A stretch of 36,953 nucleotides of DNA from Methylacidiphilaceae bacterium (GTDB lineage Bacteria > Verrucomicrobiota > Verrucomicrobiia > Methylacidiphilales > Methylacidiphilaceae). The stretch lies in NCBI GenBank assembly GCA_028710285.1, contig JAQTUK010000003.1, positions 1 through 36,953 of the forward strand, written 5' to 3'. Each line of letters opens with the position of its first letter. Positions within the stretch are counted from its first letter, which is position 1. This document shows positions 15,366 to 23,388 of this stretch, in pieces. The notes below the pieces were generated by a model that saw only the letters and a list, made by a program, of their open reading frames with translations, did not search any database and was not told the origin of the DNA. The translations under genes and the position numbers were made by a program.

Positions 15366-16421
15366 TTACTTCCCGACCGGCGAAAAAGCAACCGCTTCTC
15401 CCTTCCTGGCAGACGGCATGGGCAAGGCCGGCGGCGAAGCAGAGCACGGCGTCGCCATGTCCAGGGCTCTTCGATGGGGCGTGGGGAGCGGCAGCCCTCG
15501 CAGATCCTCCGGAGAGACCCATCTTCCCTCGCCACTCTCTTTCTCTCGCCAATCGGCCCAATAGACGACGAGGTGGACTCGGTATCGGGTAATGGAATAG
15601 GAGAGGCGGCAAGCTTCCCCAAGATTGCTCATCCGGCCGGAATCGAACATGGGCAGCCGCCAAAATCCGCGATATCGCCCTTTTTGCGAAGGCTCCAGCC
15701 AGGCCCGGCCGCCCTGGACAATCAAGGCGGCGGACTCCTCGCACCGAGTCGGCGAGGGTTTCGGCGCCAAGGAGACCTGCCCACCGCGGCTCCGGCAGAG
15801 GTCTGACACCGGACAGCGCGGGCAATCGGCCTTTCGCGGCATGCAGACGGTGCGACCCATCTCCATCAGGGCCGAATTGTGAGCCGCGCAATGCCGGGGA
15901 GAAGGCAGGAGGACTTCCGCAATCTCCCAGAGGCGATCGGCAGGGGTCTCCGCAGGCAGGGCAAAGAGACGATGAAAGAGACGGCGGACATTCCCATCGA
16001 CCAGAGGCGATCTCTTCCCAAAGGCAAGACTGGCGATGGCCCCTGCCGTGTAACGGCCTACTCCCGGAAGGCGCTCGAGGTCCTCGACCCGTGAAGGGAG
16101 TCGCCCTCCATGCTCCGCCACTAAAAGCCGCGCTATTCTGTGCAGGTTTCTTGCGCGGGCATAGTAGCCGAGCCCTTCCCAGGAGCGGAGGACCTCCTCT
16201 TCCGAAGCTTTCGCCAAGGCCGAGACGTCCGGGAAACGCTCCATCCAGCGGTCGTAGTAGGCCACGACCGCCGCGACGCGGGTCTGTTGCAACATGAACT
16301 CGGATACGAGAACCGAATAGGGGTTCGGCACCCGACGCCACGGGAGGTCTGCTGCATGTTCGCGGTACCAGGTGAGCAGCCGCCTCCCCAACTCTTGACG
16401 CAATTTCCTCTCGATCCTCAT
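15366..16421 (-). CDS. mutY: A/G-specific adenine DNA glycosylase
   Basis: MutY removes adenine mispaired with 8-oxoguanine. The 351-aa protein has the HhH-GPD core with the catalytic Glu in SEFMLQQTRVAAVVAYY, the helix-hairpin-helix LPGVGRYTAGAIASLAFG, the catalytic Asp in LVDGNVRRLFHRL, and a [4Fe-4S] site C-x6-C-x2-C-x5-C (CMPRKADCPRCPVSDLC, about 195-211). A C-terminal NUDIX-like recognition domain (about 230-330) includes RYRGFWRLPMF. Start ATG 16421 matches the family. It is divergent from rnhC with only 22 nt between starts, so the promoters must overlap the genes. Confidence 0.95.
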   Translation of the reverse strand: MRIERKLRQELGRRLLTWYREHAADLPWRRVPNPYSVLVSEFMLQQTRVAAVVAYYDRWMERFPDVSALAKASEEEVLRSWEGLGYYARARNLHRIARLLVAEHGGRLPSRVEDLERLPGVGRYTAGAIASLAFGKRSPLVDGNVRRLFHRLFALPAETPADRLWEIAEVLLPSPRHCAAHNSALMEMGRTVCMPRKADCPRCPVSDLCRSRGGQVSLAPKPSPTRCEESAALIVQGGRAWLEPSQKGRYRGFWRLPMFDSGRMSNLGEACRLSYSITRYRVHLVVYWADWREKESGEGRWVSPEDLRGLPLPTPHRRALDMATPCSASPPALPMPSARKGEAVAFSPVGK

Positions 16422-16443
16422 CGGGATGCGCTAGGCTCTCCCC

Positions 16444-17604
16444 GTGTACTTCCTTCTGACGCGGATGCTCTGCCGATCCAAGGACTTTTTCTCGCCGGGA
16501 AGCGCCTCGGCCGGGCACGGCTCCTCCCCTATCCACCCCCCTGCTCCCCGACCCTCGACTTTTTCCTTCTCTCTCTCGCCCGGGCAGATCGAGGAGCTCC
16601 GGGAGCGCCTGCGGGAAAAGGGATTTGAGATGAGGGCGCTCGAGCATGGCTTGTTCGATGGCCGGGGGCCCTCGGTAATCGTCCGCGCTTACCGGAGCGG
16701 GAAGGTCCTGGTCCAAGGGAGCGGCGCCGCGGATTTCGTGGAAATGGTCCTGGAGCCGGAGGTCCTGCGGGAAGCGCGAATGGGTTACGAAGAAACCTGG
16801 GATCCGGAAGAGTGCCTTCCGCACGCCGGCTCGGACGAGTGCGGAAAGGGAGACTTTTTCGGGCCGCTGGTCGTCGCGGCGGCTTATGTCGATCCCGAAG
16901 TAGCCCGCGTCCTTCGCCGACTTGGAGTGCGGGATAGCAAGGAAGTAAAGAACGATCTGCGCGCCATTCGTCTGAGCGAGGAGATCCGCAAAGCGGTCCG
17001 CGGCCTCTACTCGGTTGTTGCCCTCGGACCGGCCAAGTACAATGAACTCTACTGCCGTTTCGGCAACCTCAACCGGCTGCTTGCCTGGGCTCATGCCACG
17101 GCACTTGCCGAGCTCCTGCGCAAGATCCCCTCGTGTCCGCGGGCACTGGTCGATCAGTTCGCCAAAGCCCCTGTCCTCGAGCGGGCTCTCCAGGGGCAGG
17201 GGCTTTCTCTTCGCGTGGAGCAAAAGCCCCGAGCGGAATCCGACATCGCCGTGGCCGCCGCCTCGCTTCTGGCTCGAGGGGAGTTCCTCCGCCGGCTCGC
17301 CCTTCTCGGCAAGGAAGCCGGAATGACGCTTCCCAAGGGGGCCTCGTCTCCCGTCCTGAAAGCGGCTCGCGAAATTGTGCGCTGTCAGGGTGCCGAGCGG
17401 CTCCACAGCCTGGCCAAAGTGCACTTCCGTACCTTTGCCCAAGTGACGGGTGCGGTCGGATCTTCTCTCGCGCAGACAGGGGTTGCCGGAGGTTCGGACG
17501 CCACGTCGGCCACGCCCTCCTCTTGCGCGGCTCCGCCCAGCGGGTATGATAGAGTAGGCTGGTTGGAAGAAGAAGGGGTCGGGAAGCCCTCGCAAGACGC
17601 TTGA
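16444..17604 (+). CDS. rnhC: Ribonuclease HIII
   Basis: The enzyme cleaves RNA in RNA-DNA hybrids. An N-terminal TBP-like substrate-binding domain (about 42-115, FSLSPGQIEELRERLREKGF...) precedes the RNase H core. That core has GSDECGKGDFFGPLVVAAAYV (about 128-148; the DE pair and the HIII-type GKGDFFGP), RDSKEV and ESDIAVAAASLLARGEF, together supplying the acidic active site. The presence of HIII rather than only HII is common in Firmicutes, Chlamydiae and Verrucomicrobia. The start is unsure: GTG 16444 as in the track, or ATG 16465; neither has a Shine-Dalgarno. The last 45 or so residues (Ser/Ala/Gly-rich) are not part of the domain. Confidence 0.92.
   Translation: MYFLLTRMLCRSKDFFSPGSASAGHGSSPIHPPAPRPSTFSFSLSPGQIEELRERLREKGFEMRALEHGLFDGRGPSVIVRAYRSGKVLVQGSGAADFVEMVLEPEVLREARMGYEETWDPEECLPHAGSDECGKGDFFGPLVVAAAYVDPEVARVLRRLGVRDSKEVKNDLRAIRLSEEIRKAVRGLYSVVALGPAKYNELYCRFGNLNRLLAWAHATALAELLRKIPSCPRALVDQFAKAPVLERALQGQGLSLRVEQKPRAESDIAVAAASLLARGEFLRRLALLGKEAGMTLPKGASSPVLKAAREIVRCQGAERLHSLAKVHFRTFAQVTGAVGSSLAQTGVAGGSDATSATPSSCAAPPSGYDRVGWLEEEGVGKPSQDA
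17523..17550 (+). promoter_or_regulatory. Candidate promoter of the first htrA gene, inside the rnhC 3' end
   Basis: TTGCGC (17523-17528), 16 nt, then TATGAT (17545-17550) resemble a sigma-70 promoter. It lies at the very end of rnhC, about 115 nt before the htrA start, in a sequence otherwise rich in G+C. A perfect TTGACA at 17601 has no fitting -10. Confidence 0.35.
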
Positions 17605-17665
17605 CAATATGGGCGCAGATTCGCTTGCTCGATCTGGCTTCTCAACTTGAAGATCAAGAACGACG

Positions 17666-19312
17666 ATGTTTCGCGTGCGGGGACCGCGGCGCGTGGGATC
17701 GACCGGATCCCCCAGTAGCCTCCGCAGGAAATGGATTGTGGGTATGTTGCGCCTTATGGAAGGGCATGCGCCGCTCAAGGGGCCTTGGAAACAGGGAGGT
17801 CTGCTGCTCGCAGTGGCGCTCTTGGGAGTTGCGCTCGGGCTGGGGATCCGCGAGCTTTTCCTGCCGTCTCCCAAGCCCGCACCTCCACCGCCCGCCGCCT
17901 CGGAGCCTTTGATTCCCCGCGCCATCCCGGTGCCGCACGGCTTGGAGCCGCACACGACCGCCGGTGGGCTGCTGCAAGAGATCAATCGGGAATACGTGGA
18001 CGTCCTCTCGCGGATTCTCCCCAGCGTTGTGAACATCTTCTCCGCGCGACCCGTCAGCGCCGACTCCGGAGAGGCGGTTCCCTCCACGGACTCGGAGACC
18101 CGCAACTCGCGACGCACACCCGTGGACGAAGAAACCTCCCTGGGCTCCGGTGTGATCCTCAGCCCGCAGGGACACATCTTGACCAACGCTCACCTGGTCA
18201 AGAATGCTCGAGAAATTCGCGTGCAGCTCTTCGACGGCCGACGTTATCAGGCCAAGCTCCTCGGGCTCGACGAGCCGGCCGATGTCGCCGTGCTCAAGGT
18301 GGAAGCCAAGGGGCTTGTGCCCGCACTTTGGGGAGACTCCGACCGGCTCGAAGTGGGCGAGCAGGTTTTCGCCGTCGGCAACCCGTTTGGCCTCAGCGGA
18401 TCGGTCAGCCGCGGCATCGTGAGCGCCAAAGGCCGCAACCCGAATCTTTCCGCCTCTGGCTTCGAGAACTACATCCAGACCGATGCCGCCATCAACCCAG
18501 GCAATTCCGGCGGAGCCCTGATCAACGTGGAAGGGTTCCTGGTGGGCATCAACACGGCCATTTATTCGCGGAGCGGCGGATCGAACGGCATCGGCTTCGC
18601 GATCCCGAGCAAGCTGGCTCGCTTTGCCTACGAGAGCCTCGTCGCCCGAGGGAAAGTCGTTCGCGGATTCCTGGGCGTTGAGGCCCAAGAAGTGGATGAA
18701 GACATGCAGCAGGCCTTCAGCCTGCCCGACACCTCGGGAGCGCTCGTGACGCGGGTCGAGCCGGGCTCCCCGGCGGCAAAGGCGGGGATCCGTCGTGGAG
18801 ACGTGATTGTCCGGTATCACGGGATGAATGTGCGCGATCCGGCGGAGCTACGGCTCTATGTTTCCGAGACGTCGGCTTCCGCCGAAATCCCCATCATCTT
18901 TTATCGGGACGGCCGGTCCCTGACGGTGCAGGCTCAAATTACAGAACAGCCGGAGCAAGGCAGCCGCACCGAGGAAGGCTCTCGGTGGCAAGTCGTCCGA
19001 ACCGGGGATCTCGGCAACGCTTTCGCCGGCCTGCAGATCGTCAACCTGGACGAGGGCTTGCGCGCGCAATTGGGGCTTCAGCCCCATGCCGCCGGCGTCT
19101 ATGTCGTCGACGTCGAGGAAGGGGCGCCGTCTCTGGACCTCCTTCAACCCGGGGATGTCATCGAGGAGATCCGCAAGGTCGGCAAGCCCTCGGACAAGGT
19201 CCGCAACATCGGAGATCTCCTCCGGATCGCCGCAGGGGAGCATGGCAAGGAGCCGGTTCTTTTCTACATCCGCCGGGGCGGCGCGCAGACTTTCGTGCTT
19301 GTTCGACCCTGA
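17666..19312 (+). CDS. HtrA/Deg-family serine protease with two PDZ domains (first copy)
   Basis: This is a membrane-tethered periplasmic quality-control protease. A transmembrane anchor (LLLAVALLGVALGLGIREL, about 45-63) is followed by a Pro-rich linker. The trypsin-like domain has His in LTNAHLV, Asp in ADVAVLKV and Ser in NPGNSGGALIN. PDZ1 (about 330-420, RGFLGVEAQEV...GIRRGDVIVRYHG) and PDZ2 (about 445-545, LQPGDVIEEI) follow. Length from the track start is 548 aa; ATG 17744 (MLRLMEGH) or 17756 would equally keep the anchor and may be the true start, since the first 26 residues are nondescript and basic. A second HtrA is encoded at 30656-32215. A rhomboid-like gene follows 95 nt downstream. 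Confidence 0.9.
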   Translation: MFRVRGPRRVGSTGSPSSLRRKWIVGMLRLMEGHAPLKGPWKQGGLLLAVALLGVALGLGIRELFLPSPKPAPPPPAASEPLIPRAIPVPHGLEPHTTAGGLLQEINREYVDVLSRILPSVVNIFSARPVSADSGEAVPSTDSETRNSRRTPVDEETSLGSGVILSPQGHILTNAHLVKNAREIRVQLFDGRRYQAKLLGLDEPADVAVLKVEAKGLVPALWGDSDRLEVGEQVFAVGNPFGLSGSVSRGIVSAKGRNPNLSASGFENYIQTDAAINPGNSGGALINVEGFLVGINTAIYSRSGGSNGIGFAIPSKLARFAYESLVARGKVVRGFLGVEAQEVDEDMQQAFSLPDTSGALVTRVEPGSPAAKAGIRRGDVIVRYHGMNVRDPAELRLYVSETSASAEIPIIFYRDGRSLTVQAQITEQPEQGSRTEEGSRWQVVRTGDLGNAFAGLQIVNLDEGLRAQLGLQPHAAGVYVVDVEEGAPSLDLLQPGDVIEEIRKVGKPSDKVRNIGDLLRIAAGEHGKEPVLFYIRRGGAQTFVLVRP

Positions 19313-19378
19313 AATGTTGTTTTTCCGCTTGTTCAAAAACCGCTGAAGCTGTTTTTCTTAAGAAAACGGAATTTACGA

Positions 19379-19394
19379 CCGAATCAAGATTCGG
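19379..19394. repeat. Inverted repeat upstream of the rhomboid-like gene
   Basis: CCGAATC-AA-GATTCGG is a perfect 16-bp inverted repeat 13 nt before the ATG at 19408. A CTTAAG palindrome lies just upstream (19357-19362). It may be an operator or a short hairpin that controls translation; the gene has no evident Shine-Dalgarno. Confidence 0.4.
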
Positions 19395-19407
19395 CAGACT
19401 TAAGCTC

Positions 19408-20244
19408 ATGGGATACTGGCCTGGAGATGGCCGGGGAGAACCGGTTTTTCGATTACAGAATCGTCCGGTCTACCTGACCGACATCTTCATTGCATTTCAT
19501 TGTCTTTCGTTCGTGGTCGGCGTCTTGTCGGTCGCGACCTATCGGCTCGCCTGGTTCCAAGAGCTCTCCTTGAGCCCTCAGGCGGTGCTTTCCCAGGGCA
19601 AGGTCTGGCAGGTCTTCACCTATGCCTGGGTTCATTCCCCCTCCCTCTGGTTTGCTCTCTGGATGCTGATGTTCTTCTGGTTCGGGCGTGAAGTGGAGTT
19701 CGCTCTCGGGACGAAGAAGTATTTTTTCCTCTATTTCTCGCTCATCCTGGCTCCGGCGCTCTGCGCGGTCCTCTTCAGCCTGATCGACTCGAGCGGAGGC
19801 ACCTATTACGGTCCGGATGAGGCTCATATGGCAATCTTCGTGGCCTTTGCCGCACTGTCGCCTGCCGCCGAGCTCATCTTCGGCATCACGGCGAAGTGGT
19901 ATGCCATCGTCCTGTTGGCTCTATACGTTCTCATCGACATCTCCGCTCACGCCTGGACCCCGCTGCTCATGCTCAGCGTGGCTTCCGGCATCGCCTACCT
20001 CTCTGTTCGCATGCCGGATGTCTCCTGGATGCGTTTCTGGGGGCGGGAGTGGAGAAGGCGGACCCGCTCCCTCGCTTCTGCCCGCGCCCCGGCGCGGCAG
20101 AAGGGTACGAAAGCACCGCTCGAGTCGATCGACACAATTCTCGACAAGATCTCCCGAAACGGCATCGGCAGCTTGACCAAGTCGGAGCGGGAGGCCCTGG
20201 AGCGCGCGCGCAAGGCTCTTCTTCGGAAGGAAGAGCGGAAATAG
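19408..20244 (+). CDS. Rhomboid-like membrane protein without catalytic motif, DUF6576-like C-terminus
   Basis: The product has 278 aa with about six hydrophobic segments (about 22-205) and a cytosolic tail. The fold is suggested by VWQVFTYAWVHSPSLWFALWMLMFFWFGREVE, the rhomboid loop-1/TM2 region, and by the tail IDTILDKISRNGIGSLTKSEREALERARKAL, which resembles the DUF6576 helix pair of Bacteroidota/Planctomycetota/Verrucomicrobia rhomboids. The rhomboid nucleophile motif GxSG is replaced by YYGPDEAHMA, and the TM2 HxxxN pattern is also lost (HSPSLW). It is therefore probably a pseudoprotease (iRhom/derlin-like in concept). The start was taken at ATG 19408; the longer track frame overlaps htrA. 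It is convergent with the bd-like genes. Confidence 0.75.
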   Translation: MGYWPGDGRGEPVFRLQNRPVYLTDIFIAFHCLSFVVGVLSVATYRLAWFQELSLSPQAVLSQGKVWQVFTYAWVHSPSLWFALWMLMFFWFGREVEFALGTKKYFFLYFSLILAPALCAVLFSLIDSSGGTYYGPDEAHMAIFVAFAALSPAAELIFGITAKWYAIVLLALYVLIDISAHAWTPLLMLSVASGIAYLSVRMPDVSWMRFWGREWRRRTRSLASARAPARQKGTKAPLESIDTILDKISRNGIGSLTKSEREALERARKALLRKEERK

Positions 20245-20445
20245 CGCAAGGGCTCCACGCTCCTGTGGCCTGGCAGCCAGGGTTTCCCCAGAACCTTGCC
20301 ACCCAGGCTCTGGCGGTTAGGCAGGGGAAAAGAGTCCTGGCGGCCAAAGGGGAGATACAGCGGAATATCTGTCCGGAGCCCCTTGTCCGGCCTATCCCGC
20401 GCACCGCTTGAGGGAAGAGACCGGCGCGGCGACAATCCGGGCCGT
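20245..20445. terminator. Convergent intergenic region with weak terminator hairpin
   Basis: The 201-nt gap between the 3' ends of the rhomboid-like gene and the bd-like genes holds CCTGG-CAG-CCAGG (20269-20281), followed by GTTTCCCC, and several other short G+C stems. No gene is recognisable. It may end transcription from the plus strand, but the U tract is poor. Confidence 0.3.
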
Positions 20446-21678
20446 TCAGTGAAAATTGCGCACCCAGACGGTAATGCCGACCCCGAAAAAGACGGCAATC
20501 CAAATCAAGACGATGGCCAGGGCGTAGTTGGAGAGGCGGGCAACCGTCTTCCCGGCCACGTAGGTTCCCTCGGTCCTTCCCGCCTGCCAGAGCATGGCCA
20601 GAAGGAACGCGAGCCCAATGCCTCCGACGCCCAGAAATGTAGTAAAAAAGAGGAGCGTCGAGGACAAATCGAGATTCACCTTGTAGGTCATCGGATCATA
20701 TCCGAGCGGCAGGAGAGCGCCCAGGCGGATCTCCTCCCGGGCAATGCCAACGATCAGGGCGTAGAAGACAAAGATGCTCTGAGCGACGTAGCCCTTCCCG
20801 ACCAGCGATTCGGGCTTTCGATTCCAGAGCAGGAGAAGGATGGCGAGCAACGTCAGTAGCGTGATCCAGAGGAAGGGTCGCGCCACAGCCCTCTCGACTC
20901 CCGCAAACCAGAGGACGGCCAGGATGGACTGCGCCAGGAACCCCCACCGCGCCCATTGCCAGCCGATCCTCCGGCAAAACTCCCGATAGGGCGCGGGAAA
21001 GTCGCGTCGCGGGCCAAAATAGTCGGCGTAAGCCAAGAGAAAGATCCCTGTGCCGGCGGCAGCGGCGGCAAAGAAAAAGGCGAAGCGCGGAAAGGAAAAC
21101 GCATGCACTTTCAAGCCCGACATGTCGGGCACGCCCTGCGGCGCATACCACTCCAGCCATTTGGCGGGGAGGATCGACTGAACGGAGAGGACGTGCATCA
21201 CGAACCCGTTCAGCGCAAAGAGGAGGATCGCCGCCACGGCCCAAAGGAGCTCGGCGGCGCCGGCCCCCTCCTTGTTGCGGAAGGAAAAGATAAACCAGCA
21301 GGTGTATCCGAGCCCAAGCGCATAGATGAATCCCATGACCCATGCTGCGGAGAGAACATTCGACGCGTACCACATCGGATCATAGATAACCTGGGTGAAG
21401 AGCAGCGGAGCCACGCCCACGACGATCGCCAGGGAGAGCGCCACCTTGGTAACCTGGGTCATCGCCCGGGATAGGCGACCCCATAAGGGGTCCTCTCGCC
21501 GGAGATACCCGGCGATCGCCAGCGCTGCTCCTCCCAGGACCAGGTTGACGAAGACAATGTGGATCGCCCAGGTGAACACCATGAGCCACTGGAAAAGAAC
21601 CGGCGGCGCCGGAATCCCCACGGGATCGCGCAAGAGATTGAGGATAGATCCAAGATCGGCATGGGAGGATGAATTCAT
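20446..21678 (-). CDS. Multi-haem-type membrane subunit, cytochrome bd (CydA)-like, partner subunit
   Basis: The product is a polytopic membrane protein (410 aa, about nine hydrophobic segments). The N-terminal part repeats the plan of CydA-like proteins: a His-bearing helix AIHIVFVNLVLGGAALAIAGY, then VGVAPLLFTQVIYDPMWYASNVLSAAWVMGF (helices 3-4 region), and LNGFVMHVLSVQSILP. No CxxCH is present. It looks like a distant paralogue of its upstream neighbour rather than a classical CydB. Start ATG 21678 has AAAGGAGAA about 10 nt upstream. It begins 33 nt after the haem-c-containing subunit, in one operon. It probably forms a membrane complex passing electrons between quinol or cytochrome c and an acceptor; oxygen reduction is not proven. 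Confidence 0.7.
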   Translation of the reverse strand: MNSSSHADLGSILNLLRDPVGIPAPPVLFQWLMVFTWAIHIVFVNLVLGGAALAIAGYLRREDPLWGRLSRAMTQVTKVALSLAIVVGVAPLLFTQVIYDPMWYASNVLSAAWVMGFIYALGLGYTCWFIFSFRNKEGAGAAELLWAVAAILLFALNGFVMHVLSVQSILPAKWLEWYAPQGVPDMSGLKVHAFSFPRFAFFFAAAAAGTGIFLLAYADYFGPRRDFPAPYREFCRRIGWQWARWGFLAQSILAVLWFAGVERAVARPFLWITLLTLLAILLLLWNRKPESLVGKGYVAQSIFVFYALIVGIAREEIRLGALLPLGYDPMTYKVNLDLSSTLLFFTTFLGVGGIGLAFLLAMLWQAGRTEGTYVAGKTVARLSNYALAIVLIWIAVFFGVGITVWVRNFH

Positions 21679-21711
21679 CGCCTGCGTTCTCCTTTGCTCT
21701 CGCCTGGGCGG

Positions 21712-23100
21712 CTAGCGGATTTCCGGGGATTTTGGTTTCACGGCGGAAAGAGTTGCCGGCCCTTCGGAGGAATGGGCGATAAAGTAGGCGAGCGCGTCTC
21801 TCTCCTTTTCCGAAAGAGGAATTGCCGGCATGTACGGAATGGCGCCGGTGTAGAGCGGCCCATCGAGAAACGCCCGCACGACTCGGGGATCCGTCGTCCC
21901 TCCAAACTTCGCCGGCAGCGGCCGCAGAAGGCCCGTTTTTTCGAGGCTGTGGCAATTGGAGCAGGCGATCGCGGCGATGACCCGGCCGGCCTCCAAGCGG
22001 TTCTGAGGGGTAATCTCCTTCAAATCGGCGGGAACGAAGGGATGGAGCGCAAGCAGCCCATGCTCCCGCATGGCGGGGATCTCGGATCTGACCCCTTTCC
22101 CCGGGACATCGCGGGAGATCACCTGGTTGCCATAGATGTACTGTCCGGCCACGTACGGCTTTCGCAGGCTCTCGCGCGCTCGTTCCTCCGGCCAAAGGCC
22201 GAAGAGGAGAAGGAACGCCGTCATCGCGGCCGCCACGGGCCCGGGCAGCCAGGTAGGTTTCCAGGCGAGCCAGACAAGATAGAACGCCGTAGTCGCCAGA
22301 ATTCCGATGAGAAGTTGTGGCGTGTAGGCGGGGAGGCGGGCCGCCAGGATGATCTTGGCGTTCGGCGGCAGCGTCTGGACATACCAAAAAAAGAGCGGGA
22401 TGAGGGCGACCAGGCCAACCCCCCCCATCTTCGCGATGAACCGGGCGATCTCGGTCCGCTGTGCCCTGTCCTTGACGCCCGCAACGACGATGCTCCCGAC
22501 GATGGCGGCCGCCACGCACATGAAGGCCGCCCTCATCGACATCTGCGCGAAGATGTTGAGGTTGTAAAACCCGTCGAGCACCGATCCCGTTCGATACCAG
22601 CGATCCCCTCCGGGCCACATCATGAAGGAGAGGATTCCGATGATCAGGAGCAAGGTTTCCAGGGAAGCGATGGCGAAGAGCCAAGTGAGCTTGAGGTGGG
22701 TCTTCGCGTCGATCTTGCCGATCGTGTAGACCAGGGCATAAACCCCGATGACCTCCGTGACGAAGAAGACCCATTCGGTGGCCCAGACCCAGACGAAGTT
22801 GTGAATCAGGCCCGAGATGCCGCGTGGACTGGCCACCGTCGTGGAGTACCAGATGCCGGGACCGGTGACCGATCCCCAGATGTAGGAAAAGATCAGGAGA
22901 AAGATCCCGTACCGCCGAATGTAATCGAGCAGCCAGGGCTTGCCCTCGCGATATGCCTTGGTTTCCAGAAGCGCAAAGAGGAAGGCCGCCCCGATCGAGG
23001 TGTGGGAAGCCAAGATATGAATGGTTCCGGTGATCCCCATCACCCATCCCGACCCGATGTAGGGCACATACCAGGTCGGATACATTCCCAAGATTTCCAT
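21712..23100 (-). CDS. Cytochrome bd-like subunit I with fused C-terminal cytochrome c domain
   Basis: The product has 462 aa. The N-terminal membrane part resembles CydA: GTIHILASHTSIGAAFLFALLETKAYR (His-bearing helix), FSYIWGSVTGPGIWYSTTVASP (compare GVATG in CydA), then HNFVWVWATEWVFFVTEVIGVYAL with Glu residues at the oxidase-like position. The long Q loop of true CydA is not seen. A C-terminal soluble domain (about 380-462) carries one CSNCH haem-c motif and a downstream Met-containing YMPAIPLSEKERDAL segment, a monohaem cytochrome c. Similar fusions are known among bd-like proteins of Nitrospira and Aquificales type genomes. ATG 23100 has GGAGGGA upstream; the track extension to 23496 is rejected. 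A palindrome and promoter-like hexamers lie 70-110 nt upstream. Confidence 0.78.
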   Translation of the reverse strand: MEILGMYPTWYVPYIGSGWVMGITGTIHILASHTSIGAAFLFALLETKAYREGKPWLLDYIRRYGIFLLIFSYIWGSVTGPGIWYSTTVASPRGISGLIHNFVWVWATEWVFFVTEVIGVYALVYTIGKIDAKTHLKLTWLFAIASLETLLLIIGILSFMMWPGGDRWYRTGSVLDGFYNLNIFAQMSMRAAFMCVAAAIVGSIVVAGVKDRAQRTEIARFIAKMGGVGLVALIPLFFWYVQTLPPNAKIILAARLPAYTPQLLIGILATTAFYLVWLAWKPTWLPGPVAAAMTAFLLLFGLWPEERARESLRKPYVAGQYIYGNQVISRDVPGKGVRSEIPAMREHGLLALHPFVPADLKEITPQNRLEAGRVIAAIACSNCHSLEKTGLLRPLPAKFGGTTDPRVVRAFLDGPLYTGAIPYMPAIPLSEKERDALAYFIAHSSEGPATLSAVKPKSPEIR

Positions 23101-23166
23101 CTCGAATCCCTCCAATGGCAGGGCGCGGAATCTGCCGCCTCTTCCCGCCCGGTTTCCCTCGTCTGT

Positions 23167-23180
23167 CTTGTCATGACAAG
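23167..23180. promoter_or_regulatory. 14-bp perfect palindrome, candidate operator of the bd-like operon
   Basis: CTTGTCATGACAAG is perfectly self-complementary and lies 67 nt upstream of the bd-like start. On the minus strand it follows TTGACG (-35-like, 23201-23206), 17 nt and CTAACT (-10-like), so it would cover the -10/+1 region, where a repressor would act. The symmetry (TTGTC-AT-GACAA) does not fit the spacing of FNR/CRP or Rex sites. Confidence 0.55.
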
Positions 23181-23388
23181 TTAGGACGCCGGCGCGTAAT
23201 GCGTCAAGCAAGGCTCTCTGCCGACGCTCACGATGTGACAGTTTTTTCAAGTCCGGACCACGGAAGCACCGTTCCGCTCTTCCACTTCCCGTTCGGCGCA
23301 CCGCCCGAGACGAGGTTCCGATGAAGAAGAGCCGCCGCTTTCCGCTTGCGCTTTGGCCCCGCTCAGGGAAGGGTTCGCTGTCGTTAAG

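Noticed and set aside
17601-17606. Perfect TTGACA before the first htrA
   Set aside because: No -10-like sequence occurs 15-19 nt downstream.
15271-18186. 971-aa minus-strand ORF, the longest in the track
   Set aside because: Its first two thirds are antisense to rnhC and htrA and its last part runs in the wrong frame of mutY. It is low-complexity Arg/Gly/Pro sequence with no motif, a typical shadow in G+C-rich DNA.
21694-23184. 496-aa plus-strand ORF opposite the bd-like subunit
   Set aside because: The opposite frame has transmembrane helices and a CSNCH motif. This one is charged and featureless.
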